A stretch of 64,000 nt of DNA from Sipunculus nudus. Its lineage: Eukaryota > Annelida > Sipuncula > Golfingiida > Sipunculidae. Shown piece by piece: positions 1 to 12,600 of the stretch; position 1 is the stretch's first letter, and every line of letters begins with the position of its first letter. The notes under the pieces are model-generated. The model was not told the origin of the DNA. It did not search any database and saw only the letters and a list, made by a program, of their open reading frames with translations. The stretch spans positions 13,849,019 to 13,913,018 of the forward strand of contig CM049306.1 of the NCBI GenBank assembly GCA_026874595.1, given 5' to 3'. The position numbers and the translations under genes were made by a program.

Positions 1-114
1 TTAAACAAATGATTTTATATATTTTTTAATTCCCATGAGAGTTTCTACCCTATCCACCATTTCTGCCTATGGTAGAAAGTATTTTTTACCATATCGGTAA
101 TTACCCAGTAATTG

Positions 115-906
115 TATCCGCCAAAACAAAGTTTTGCGGATACTATGTTTTTGACCGGGTACCGCCACCGCCACGTTCATTTCCAGAGAATTCCTCTGAG
201 ACTACTTGACTGATTTTTCCAAAACTTGCACCAATTATCAGGTCACATGAACTGGAGCCTAACCGATTGGCGTTGACCTCTGACCTTTCCTCTCCAGTGA
301 ATCCATCTGTCCGTCTGTTTTGAAACATTAAGCCACAAATCTTCTGACTTATTTGACCAATCAAAAAAAAAATTTTTTGTACAAATGTAGCCCTTGGATA
401 GCTTTATAACATACACAAAAAATCGTGGCGCCACCTGCAACCATGTTTGCACAGTGTCCATCTGTTCTTCTGCCTTGGGTTAAAATCACTCATATCTCTG
501 CAGTGGTTTGACTAATTCACCTGAAATTCGGCTTGCATATATATCCTGGATAGCTCTCTTGATTATATGATAGATGGCGCCATTTATTTTCATATTCACG
601 CTGCAGACATCCATGCTTATTTCTCCGGACCACCTGTTCGTTTGACTTGGGCTAAAATCACTCATATCTCAGCAGTGGTTTGACTTATTCACCTGAAATT
701 TGGCATATGTATACATCCTGGATAGCTTTCTTGATTTAAAGACAGGTGGTGCCACTTACAATCATGTTTAAGTGGCAGACATCCATGATAATATGTAACA
801 CATCTAACTCTTTTTCCCCTTGCCACTCAATCCATGCCTCACTTCACCCATCCTACTCTGATTTTGGGGGATACACATAGTCCCTTGTCGACTACCAGTG
901 TTCTAG
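115..906 (+). mobile_element. Helitron-like element, family A (A1)
   Basis: The left end is a hairpin (gtatccgc-aaaac ... gttttgcggatac). The right end is tagtc-ccttg-tcgacta followed by CTAG, with TT next in the flank. Between them are imperfect repeats built around the palindrome ggtggcgccacc and 'ccaagct/catgctcatatctc'-type segments. Hairpin plus terminal CTAG next to T is typical of Helitron-type right ends. It has no coding capacity. Confidence 0.6.
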
Positions 907-1826
907 TTACCCAGGTAATTACCGTACAGGATAGAAACCTGCCAATCCTGATTTTATGCCTGTAACATTAATATTACCATACCTGTATTAATGTAATTCA
1001 AAGATTAATAATATAAAGATACAAAAACTTTTGTACATCTGCCTCTGTGGCATGAATAATTTCCACATGTTTGATGTTCTCTTTTCTCCGCATGCAGCTG
1101 TTGTTTTGCAGACATATTAGGTGATATAATAATTGTTATGTGCATTGTGGAAGTTATTGTTTGGTAAATCATGAAGTATGATACCCTCAGGGAAACTTTG
1201 AGGTGAAAAAAGCAAATATTCAAGCTCCCGAATATGAAGGGAACCACAGTATAAGGAACTGCATAAAGAATTTTTTAGCTCAGCTGACTATAAGTCATCT
1301 GAGCTATAGTTGTGGTCCATTGTCCGTCGTCCGTCTGTCTGTCCGTCCGTCTGGATGTCCGTCCGTAAGACTGGCACATTTCGACAGCATTGGACCTACG
1401 AATCTGAAATTCAGCATACAGTTAGATGTCCCCCAAATCTCCTATCATGCCAAAAATTGGGTCAATATGACTTTGTTCCTTTGAGATATTAAGGAAAAAC
1501 CTCAATTTTTTATTAGAAATCTTTTTTCACTCTTCAGGACTGCTTATATCAAAACCACTCATCTGGTTTTCTTCATTTTTACCATAAATATTTCACTATA
1601 TGGTTCCTATGTACATGCCAGAAATTAAGTCAGTATTATTTAATTTTGAAAAGTTATTGGCCCAAACATAATGGACTTTGTAAAAAAATGAGGAAAGATA
1701 TTTTGTCACTTAAGACCAAAAGACCAAAAGTGTTTAAGGAAGGAATTTTTTTTCAGTAATACTACTATAAATAATCAAAATTTAATTGTATACCAACAAT
1801 AAGATCAAAACCTGTAAAATTTTAGG

Positions 1827-3636
1827 GCTCAGCTGACTATAAGTCATCTGAGCTATAGTTGTGGTCCATTGTCCGTCGTCCGTCCGTCCGTAGATGTGGC
1901 ACGTTTTGAAACCGTAAGACCTAGGAATCCGAAATTCAGCATAATGTTAGATGTCCCCAAGATCTCCTACCAAGCCGAAACTGGGTCTTTGCGACTTCGT
2001 TCCTTTGAGAAATTAAGGAAAAACCTCAATTTTTTATTTAAATCCTATTTTCACACTTCAGGACTGCCTAATTTCAAAACCACTCATATGTTTTTCCTCA
2101 TATTAACCATAAATATTCTTCTATATAGTTCCTATGTACATGCCAGAAATTAAATTTGTAAAAAATCAGGAAAAATATTTACTCACTTAACATGAAAAAT
2201 TTTGAAACTAGAGTCTATTTTCCCAAGTATATAACTATGTTTAATTTAGATTCAATTGTTTACCCAAAATTAGATCTGAATTTTGTAAATTTTTTAAAGT
2301 AATTAGCATAAAAATAAAATCAGCTTTGACCATGGCACGTTTTTTTCCTGTAAGTACCATTGATTTAATTTTCACAGCATGTAAACATAAATATTTAATT
2401 TGTTTAAATCTGAAATTTGGAAGTAAAAGCTTGAAAATTAAGCTAGTTATTGATTTTTTTCTTGAGGCTCTATTGTAGTCATTTGCTTTGATTACAGATT
2501 ACAGATGCAGGGTTCCACTCCAGGTCACTGGAAGTCAGCTATGCCAGGGTTTCTGATTTGTTACAGTCACTGGGGGAGATCCCCTGCTGTGACAGGTGTA
2601 CAGTTATTCTGATATCACCACCCCAATCCCCCCCCCCCCCCCCCACAAACCCAACCCACCAAGTGTTATGCAGTATTGTTATTGTTTTCACTGTATCTCC
2701 TTAATTGTAATGCTGTTTCCACTCTGATATGCAAAAACTTTCCTTAAAAAAGTAATTCAAGGTGTAATCCAGAAGATGCAATGTTGTGTAATGTAGCATT
2801 TTTAAAGAAATCATTTTTCTTTTAAATGATTGTACCAATCATAATGGAACCCATCAGTATACTTAAATTATGATAAAATATGAAGCACATTATGGATAAA
2901 TAAAGACACAATTCAAAATTGTGAAATCTAAATCAAGTATTTTTTTTAGACATTTATTGTTTTGCAGATTTAAAAGATATATTTTTGTGGTAAAAAATAA
3001 ATAAACATTTGTATGCATGATGTGGTGTTATCTGACAAGATTGAGATTTATGATGATGCAATTGAGAATTATGAATCAACTTTTATATTCAGATATATAT
3101 GTTATATTGAAAATGTATAGAAATATAAACTTAAATTAAAAAAAAAATTGATAAAAAAATGAGGATTTGTTACAAACATTTGTTCATTATTTTCCTGCAT
3201 CAGCAGAATTTGAGATCAGGCTTTGTTTGCCATGTTTTATGTTGTTAATTAGTTATATTTCAACTGTATACATTTCATAAAAAAAAACATATTTAATAAT
3301 TTATATTATACAAAAAAAAGATTTGATTGAACAAATGTGTAAACTACTGAAATGTCAACAGTTAATCGAAAAGCCAACTAATGATCATGGTAATTGTACA
3401 GATCATTTGTTCACAAACTGCTCACATGCTTCAGTTTCAACATTAGGAAACACATGGTCAGGTCACAAAATATTATTTGCAACAATTTCTTGCTCATCAA
3501 TACAAACCAATCATATAAACCAACCATGGCCTTTATTACCTCTTCCTCTAACACTTTATCTCCATTTGATATTATTTTAGATTTTTACCTTCAAGGTTAA
3601 CGTCAGCTGAGCACAGTGACCCATAGGTCCCTTGTT
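1827..3636 (+). mobile_element. Helitron-like element, family D (D3), nested in D2
   Basis: This is a second left-end hairpin (ggctcagctgact...) with its own (GTCC) run, closed by gtgacccataggtcccttgtt at 3616-3636. Parts 1827 to about 2460 and about 3050 to 3636 match the D2 body, but about 2460-3040 does not: that segment carries the Tudor-like exon 2498-2595 and a poly-C run at 2628-2644. Confidence 0.5.
2498..2595 (+). CDS. Tudor gene, first visible exon (end of Tudor module A)
   Basis: The exon follows an acceptor ending ttgattacag and stops at CAG/gtgtac. Its 32 codons begin I-T-D-A-G-F and end E-I-P-C-C-D, which resembles the second half of a Tudor module (D-x-G after the fourth strand, then a helix and an L-P-like turn). 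The two leftover bases 'ag' join the first 'a' of the exon at 7249 to make Arg, so the phase is right. There are other AGs a few bases downstream, so the exact acceptor is uncertain. The canonical F-I-D-Y-G-N is degenerate here (T, A and F at key positions), so methyl-arginine binding is doubtful. The exon sits between the two ends of a Helitron-like element (1827-3636), so it could be a captured gene fragment instead. Confidence 0.5.
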
Positions 3637-6600
3637 TAAATATTGGCAAAAATATAAAATTGGTACCTTAAATTTTGCCCAAGTTTGACCATGGCACGTT
3701 TTTTTCCTGTAACTGCTGTTGATTTAATTTTCAAAGCATGTTTTTGTTACCATTTCAACTGTTAAAACAAAAATTTGAAACCAGTTGATCAAAAACTGTA
3801 GATTTTATTCAAGTTTTCAAGCACCATGTCACATATTGTTTACATCAAGCTAGTGTTATGCAGTTTACTAGAGCTCAGCTCCCCAGCTTCAGCTCTAAGT
3901 TCCTTAAATTTTGCATACAGTTAGATGTCCCCCAAATCCTCTACCATACTAAAAGTTTGGTCACTAGGACTGCATTCCTTCGAGATATTAAGAAAAAACT
4001 TCATTTTTCCATTACAAACCCATTGTTACACTTTAAGATTGCCTAATATCAAAACCACTGATCTGACTTTGATCATATATAATATACATATTTTTCTATA
4101 CATTGGCTATGCATATGCCAGAAATGATGTCAGTATTGTGTAATTGTTTTAAATTCTAGGCCCAAACATAATGCACTTTGTAAAAAATCAAGAAATATAT
4201 TTACTCTCTTAACATGAAAATTGCTGAAGGTAGACATTTTTTGCCAGGGATATAACATTATTTAATCAAGATTCAATTGTATTCCCAAAATTAGCTCTGA
4301 ATTTTTCAAATTTTATAAGTTATTAGCATAAATATAAAATCAGTACCTTAAATTTTGCCCAACTTTGGCCATGGCATGTTTTTTCCCTGTAAGCACTGTT
4401 GATTTAATTTTCATATCTTGCACACGTAAGGATTTTAGCTTCTAAATTATGAAGTTATAAAAGGAATTGGTCAAAAACTAGCTTTTATGAAAGTTTTTAT
4501 GAGACCATATCACACCTTTGCTGTACTGAAGCCCCTCTTTTATGTCCCCACATTGACCTTTCAGGCCAATTATGCATGCTTGAAGCGAGGCACTCTGCAG
4601 CCAGCCAGCTCTTGGGTGGCTTCAACTGGATCTAACTGTCCAACCGCCTCCACTAGTATTTGTTAAGGCCATAAACATAACAATAAACTTTTTTTTTTAA
4701 TTCTTGGTTTGTGATAAGAACTTAAAAAAAATAAATGGAAAAGGAATTTATAGTTAATGAGTTACAGGGGATTACCTTGCAATTACTGATCATTTATGGA
4801 TCTTCCATGGATGGCCAAAATTGTATTTCAAATGACACCATGCAGTCACCATTGGGTATTTTTCATTTCAACCATAAAAATAAAAAATAAATAATTAAAA
4901 TAAATTGTTGTTTACTATTAGGGATTATATGAAGCAAGATAATGATAGACAAGGATGCAGTTGATTATATTAAATTAATCGAAATTTCCAGGTCTTTTCC
5001 AGGTGTTTAACTTATTGGTTTATATTTATTACAAAATAATAAATAAATATGTCAAAAATTTAAAATATTACTCAGACAAGTGCTCATTAAAGATTTTAAT
5101 TTGTTTGACTTATAACTCATGGTTGTATCAGTTGTTACATGAGACTGGCTAAAAATTCAAAATTTATATTGCTGGTCCTTTATTTCAGTTCATAAAATTA
5201 AACATTCCCAACTCCAGTTTGCTCCTGGTATGATATAATGGGTGTTTTGATCCTTGGATTAATTTTAACACATGTATTAGTTTTATAGCTGAGAATGCTT
5301 TTCTTTTTTTCCTGATACCATTTAAAAAAATATAAATATTCAAATTTTTCCTGTTAGTGCTGTGGATTTAATTTTCACAGCATGTACACATTAACATTTC
5401 ATCTGTAAAATCTGAAATTTGAAACCAGTTGATCAAAAACTGTAGATTTTATTCAAGTTTCCAGGTACCATGTCTTCATTGTTTACATCAGATCAGTATA
5501 AATGCAGTGTACTGGGCAGTTACATAACACCTTCAGGTCTGACCTACTGCCACTGTGAGTGTGTGGGTCAGGCTGGGTCAGGCAGTAATTACCAGAGAGC
5601 CTCTCTTTCTCTCTCTCTCTCTGGCAGTCTAGGTCTCTCTTTCTCTCTCCCTCTCTCCTCTGCTTTTTCTCTTTCTTTCTCCATCTTTCTTTCCCTCTTT
5701 CTCTCTCTCTCTCTCTGTAAATGTTGATGCAATTTAGAAATGTGAATCAACTAAAATATTCACAATCACATGTATGTTATACTGTAAATTTATAGTAACA
5801 TTCGGAAACTTGGATTAAAATTATGTAATGAAAAAAAGGAATAAATGCAAATATTGTTAATTTTTTCTTGGCTCAGTAGAATGGGGAAAAAATTATTTGC
5901 TTTGTTTCTCCATCTTTCTGTCTGTTTTAAATATTTAATGTTCATGAATAAACTTTTTTTTTATAAGCACTGTTGAATTAAATTTCATATTCTGTATGTA
6001 TATGCAAGGGTGTTGTAACTCTCACCATCCCCTTCTTCATCCCGCTGAGGCTTTGCTCATTGGCACTGTGAACAATAGTTCTATGGCTATAGCATAAAAT
6101 TAAAAAATTAAAGAAAATATCTACAGAGAGACAGAGGCATTGTAACTCTGATCATAACATAACACCCCCCCCCCCCCCAATCAAGTCATTGCACCTGTGG
6201 AATGGGGACATTATGGCAACTGTATACATATCATAAAATTGATAAAAAAAGGTTTACCAAATAAATTGGATCTCATCAGACAAATGTGTAAACTGTTGAA
6301 CTGTCAACAGCTTATCTAAAAGGTAACCAATGGAAAGGCATGGTCAGGTCTCAAATATTATTTGCAACATTTTCTTCAATCATATAAACCAACCATGGCC
6401 CAGATTACCTCTTCCTCTCAAACATTATCTTCATTTCATCATATTTTTAAGATTTTAACCTTTCAGGTGGTTCAATACTGTTGACCATTTGTCCATAGGT
6501 ACCTATGTACATGCCAGAAATTATGTCAATATTGTGTAATATGTAGACATGAGGGGCATCAAAATAACGTACCTTGTCAAGACCGATCTTGTCAAGATAT

Positions 6601-9600
6601 TATGTCATACAGTCACAAATTCATAAATCCCCTCATCAGCATAGTTCATCATAACCTTGTATCTGTCAAATTGAACTCTTGCAGTTTTCCATACACTATA
6701 GATCCTTCAACAAATAGCCTTATCATCATTATGCCACTGCTAAGCAGACTGTCATTGCATTCATATTTGCTCAAATAAATTGCTTTTTTTCGACCCCTCC
6801 CAAATAAATAAAAAATAAACCACTATATTTTACTCCATATTAATCCATCAGTCAGGTTATTTCATATATCATTTACTCAAATATTACATTATATTCCTTT
6901 ATAAAAGCCCAACATGACCATGATATTCTAAGCTCTATCTACTCAGTATAGTATCACAATGGTGATACATTTATAGTCCAATCATGATCAGCTGAGCGCC
7001 TTGACCCATGGGTCCCTTGTTATTACAAAGTTGTCAGATTTAGAATTAGATATACCAACGTGTCGTTGTGATGTGCAAAATCTTAATCCAAAAAGCTTGG
7101 GAATTTGTACTCATCAGATACTTCCTTACTGAGAAACAAACAACTTGTGGCTGTAACAGGTGTTTTATATGATTATTTGGATTATGACTTTGCCAAAGCC
7201 CAGCCATGATCCATTTTATGAATAATTGAGTGTTTATGTTGATTTCAGAGTGGATTTGCATACACAATCAGCAGCCAACCTACCCACTGGCTTGCCTCCA
7301 CCACCAGGTCAACCGACCATCACCAAATACATGTCAAAGGGCATGAAGATAACAGTCAATATCATGGAGGTGGAGAGCCCCGCCCTCTTCTGGATACAGC
7401 GTCTTGATGAACCATCTCTTCAGGAGCTACCGGCTTTGACTGATGCCATGAACAGACATTATGAACAGCTTCCTCCAAAGCAAGGCTTCAGGTAAGTTTG
7501 AGCTCTTCATATGTTAATTAGACATTCTTGCTGGTATGGATTATAAGCACAATACAATGGTACTGACTTGAACGACTGCATTTCTGTTTCAAACTGCCAC
7601 TGCCTGTTGTTTTAGCTCTAATGAATGAAATTTATCAGAGATAAAGGGGTGGCCCTGTCTTCCTCACTGCTCAAGCATGAACTTTACCACAGTGGCCTTA
7701 AATTGTTATTGTTATCCAGTATCTTTCGGCATGTTCTCTAACCAAACATGTCAGTCTCTCAACCTGATCAAATTTTTTATAGATTAAATTCATACATCTT
7801 TTCCTCAGTTTAATCCCTAACTTTGAAGGTAAAGATAAAATGATACAGATATGCATGTTACTACAGAAATAGATCCTTACAAGACAGTCTGTATGGATAT
7901 CAGGTTGAGATAAGATTTAGATTCATGATCAAGATGAGTTTAGCAACATTGAACTTGATCACAGTTAATTAGGGCCCCGCTTGACAAGTGGTGCCCTATA
8001 GTGATCACCGTGTCAGTCTGTCCTTCCGTCCACCCGTACTTCAGTCCTTCCGTCAGTGACACTTTCTTTCGCGTGCGATAACTCAACAACAACATAATGC
8101 AGCTTTCCCAAATTCACAGGGATGATTGGTACCTATTAGGGCTCCAGACCTACTGGATTACAGACATGTCGGAATTCCATTATGGCCGCCACAGCCCAGT
8201 TGCTGATTTTCTTTCGCACGCAATAACTCAACAACAACATACTGCAGCTTTCCCAAATTCACAGGGATGATTGGTATCTATGAGGGCTCAAGACCTATTG
8301 AATTACTGACCTGTCGGAATTCCAATATGGCCGCCACAGCCCAATCCCTGATTTTCTTTTGAATGCGACAACTCAATAACAACATACTTCAGCTTTCCTA
8401 AATTCACATGTATGATTAGTTCCTATAAGGGCTCCAGACCTATTGAGTTACAGACCTGTTGGAATTCCATTATGGCAGCCATAGCCCGATCGCTGATTTT
8501 CTTTCGTGAGCAATAACTCAACAAAATCCTACTGCAGCTTTCCTAAATTCACATGTATGATTAGTTCCTATAAGGGCTCCAGACCTATTGAGTTACAGAT
8601 CTGTCAGAATTCCAATGTGGCAGCCACAGCCCAATCCCTGATTTTCTTTCGCATGCGACAACTCAATAACAACATACTGCAGCTTTCCCAAACTTACAGA
8701 GATGGTTGGTACATATGAGGGCTCCAGGCCTATTGAATTACAGACCTGTTGGAATTCAAGTATGGCCACCACACCCCCATCGCTGATTTTCTTTTGCACG
8801 CAATAACTCAACAACAACCTACTGCAGCTTTTCCAATTTCACAGGGATCATTGGTGCCTATGAGGACTCCAGACCTATTGAATTACAGACATGCTGAAAA
8901 TCAATTATGGCTAACAGACTACATTCGGTGATTTTCTCTAGCACACATTATTTCAGACATATCTTCTTTAATATCATTTGATCCAGTAGGATTTTTTCCC
9001 TCATGCATATGGATAAAAACCTGTTTCTGTTTGTCATATTTTTCAAATTTAACTTTTTCACCCATATGTAAACTAGTCCAGCACTAGCAGAAACGCGGGG
9101 CCCTCCAAGGATGATTGTCCGACCACATCTAGTTATTAACTGTATTTGTATGTAGCTATTGATATAATACTAAGAGTCGTGTTTCCTTTACAGACCACTG
9201 GCCAAGAAGCTGTATGCAGCTAAATATAAAGCTGACCAGCAGTGGTACAGAGCACAGGCAGTTGACTTCAACACAAGCTCAGCAGATATGCTGTTTCTTG
9301 ACTATGGAAATGGAGAATCTGTTCCCTTCCCATTTATCCATTCTCTTGAGTCCACACACTGCTCGCTGCCATTCCAGGCAGTGCCTTGTGGCCTAGAGAA
9401 CTCAGTATTAGACAAAACCTACACAGATCAAGAAACTGCTAAATTTAAGGACATGCTTCTGCAGTGCAGCCCTGATGCTGTATTCAAAGCCAAAGTAGTC
9501 TCAAAAACTGCAGAAGGATATGTACAAGTGGAACTGATCAACCCTGCTACTGGTGGGATAATTGGCACTGAAAGCTCACAAGATAAGCAGCCAACAATTA

Positions 9601-12600
9601 CAGAAGACATGGGTAAGCTGAGTCTCCAGGAAGAGTCTGCTCTTGGATATAATAAGGGATCCCAACAACACTTGGGTGCCACCCGGAGCCAGACAAGGCA
9701 AAATACACATCCTTATACAGAGAGTAGCAGAAACAGGATTGAGGTGCTAAAAAGGACCAGTTTGCCCTCTGTTGACTTGCCAAAAGATAATGTCATCAGT
9801 GTCTTAGTCAGTGAAGCTAGTGAGCTTACTGGTTTCTATGTGCAAGCTGTTCTTCCTGAAATTGTAGACCAAGTAAATGAGCTAGATGAGCTTCTTAAAA
9901 ATTATGTGCAGAAGCCTCAACCAGGAGCACTGGAAATTGGACAACTGATTTGTTCAAAATACTTTAAAGATTCAGCATGGTACAGGGCTGAAGTTATTGA
10001 GGTGATGGGCAACAGTAAATTTAGAGTCAACTTCATTGATTATGGAAACAATGAAGTGGTGTTCCACAAGGAAATTGGACAGTTTGATGAAAGGATGATG
10101 ATATATCCACCACTAGCTGTCAAATGCTCTTTGGCTGATATTCAGCAAAGCTCAAGGCCTTGGAATGCATCCCGCTTGGATAACAAACAGTTCATTATGA
10201 AACTTGTAGGCAGACAAGGCCTTCTTCATATGGTTGAGCTGTTTGACCCACAAACTGGTGAAAGAATCAATGATGAACTAGTAGAAGAAGGGTTTGCCAC
10301 TCTCACTTGCCCTGTTGATCCTGCTAAACAAGAGGACTGCTCAGATTCACAGCAAACTGTGAGTGATAGACGGGATGCAGAACCTGAAAGATCAAGGCAA
10401 GTGTTGGCTCCTCCACCACCTTGTCAAGTTAAAGATTTTCCTGTAATGGATATCGCAGAAGGAAAGCAGTGCGCTGCAGTTGTGACCAGTGCTGAGGCAT
10501 ACGATCAAATATGGATACAGCTTGGACAGCAAGAGTACATACATCAGCTTAGTGAACTTACAGAATACCTTGCCAAGTTGTGTACTGGTCGACAAGAATT
10601 TTATACCCCACAGGTTGGGGAAGTGGTTTGCGCTCGCTTCAGCGAAGACCAGTCATGGTACAGGGCTGCTGTGTGTGAACAGCAACAGTCTGACAAGTAT
10701 AAGGTCACTTTTATTGATTTTGGGAACCAGGATATTGTCAGAAAATGCGATATTCAAAAATGCACACCTGATCTCATGAAATACCCAGTTCTTGCACTTA
10801 AGTGTGTCATACCAGATGTACAAAAAGGAAAGAGAGAATGGGATCCAAACTTCCTCAGTGGTAGACTTTTCCAGGTTACTCTCATGAAGAAGATTGGTGA
10901 CATCTACAGTGTCGATCTTGTGGATAATGATACTGGAAGGTCAATGAGAGATGAGTTGATTGAAAAGCAGTATGTCTCGTTGAGTGAGCCTTCATTGCAT
11001 GTTCAGCAACTTGCAACATCCAGAAATACCAGAAACCAAAGAGAGGAAACCTACAGGGGAGGATATCAAGAAAACCAGAAAGTGAGTCAGATTAGTCAAA
11101 ATCAAAGTAGGGATCACAGTGACCAGAGACAAGATCAATATGATCATAATCAAAATAGGGATCAGTACCACCAGAGTCGGGATAGATATGATCATAATCA
11201 AATCAGAGAACAGCCGATCCGCAATCAAAGTAGGGATCAGTACCACCAGAGTCAGTATCAGCATGATCAAAGCAGGGAACAGCCAGTCCAGAATCAAAAT
11301 AGAGATCACTTCAACCAGAGACGAGATCAAAGTCGAATGCAGTTGGCCCAACAGCAAGGTATGGGAGCAGAAATGCAGTCTCAGAATCGTGAAAATGTGA
11401 GACCTGGAGTTGTCATGTACAACGATATCCCAACACAGTCAGTTAATGATCGAGAAGTTGACATGTTGTGTGTCTATGTTGTAAATCCAAATGAAATGTA
11501 TTTCCAGCTCATCCAGCAAGATACATTGACACAGTTCTGTAAAATTTTAAGTGCCCTTAATTCAAATTGCAATCAGGTCAGGGCTCCATATGTTCCAAAG
11601 CCAGATGAAATGGTGGCAGCCTGTTCTGCTGCAGATCAGACATGGTATCGTGCACGTGTGTTGAATAACACCAGTTCAACCAAAGCAATGGTTGAAGTGT
11701 GTTTCACCGATTTTGGAAACAAAGAAAAATTATCCTTCGCTTCCCTGCAGAAACTGGATCCAGCACATGCATCATTGCCTCATCAGGGTATTACATGTTC
11801 CATGGCAGACGTTACTGAACAATGTCCTGATTTCAAGGCAGAAGATTTTCTGCAAAAACAGTTTCGTGTTCAGATAGTAGGTAAGGAGGGTACTAAACAC
11901 TTTGTTGAACTTCATGACCCAGATGATGGCACAAATATTAACAAAAAGTTGGCAGAATCAGAAAAATTGATAGAAATTGCTGCACAGACAACTCCAGATA
12001 AATGTCAGGTTTTAGTGTGTCATGCAGTGAGCCCTGACAAGTTCTATGTCAACTTGATTCAAGAGACCATCATCAAACAGTTTGTTCAGCTGAATGCTGA
12101 TATGTTATCAGCATATTCCCAGCAGAAGGGACAGCATGTTGCTAGAGTGGGTGAGACTGTTGCAGCATTTTATGCAGCGGATGGATCATGGTGTCGTGGT
12201 AAGGTATTAAATGTACAGAAAAAAGCCTACACAATACAGTACATTGATTTTGGAAACATCGAGGAAGTTCCACAGGAGAAAGTACAGAAGCTCCAGACTC
12301 AGTTTACACAGATTCCTGCTCAAGCTGTGGTTTGTGGACTCGCAACTGCAGCTGGCACTGTCGGTGGGGGAGAATGGACTGCACAAGCAGTAGCTACTTT
12401 CAAACAAATCTGCATTGATCAGCAGTTCATGATGCAAGTGTTGGACAGGATTGGGGACAAAGTTTATGTTGAGCTGAGAGGTGAAGACAAGACAGTTGGA
12501 GAACAACTAGTTGAGATGAAGCTTGCTGTACCCTCCAAACATAAATCTGATAAACAATCAAGTAGCATAGATGACAGAATGAGAAGTTCTTATCAGGGAG

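Larger units (their letters stand above)
1277..7021 (+). mobile_element. Helitron-like element, family D (D2), split by D3
   Basis: The left end is the hairpin agctcagctgact-ata-agtcatctgagct, followed by a (GTCC)n-type microsatellite near 1320-1370. The right end is gacccatgggtc-ccttgtt at 7004-7021. The body contains 'gaccatggcacgtttttttcctgtaa' segments, a CT-rich run (5602-5717) and a poly-C run (about 6166-6178). The text before 1827 continues after 3636, as shown by comparison with the D4 copy, so D3 interrupts it. Confidence 0.5.

Noticed and set aside
1203-2153. Open frames rich in V-R-P-S-V (1203-1484, 1869-2153)
   Set aside because: They are translations of the (GTCC)n microsatellite and repeat body of family D elements.
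10992-11357. Minus-strand hydrophobic frame of 121 codons
   Set aside because: It is the antisense of the Gln/Asn/Arg/Asp repeat linker of the Tudor exon; no start or splice context.
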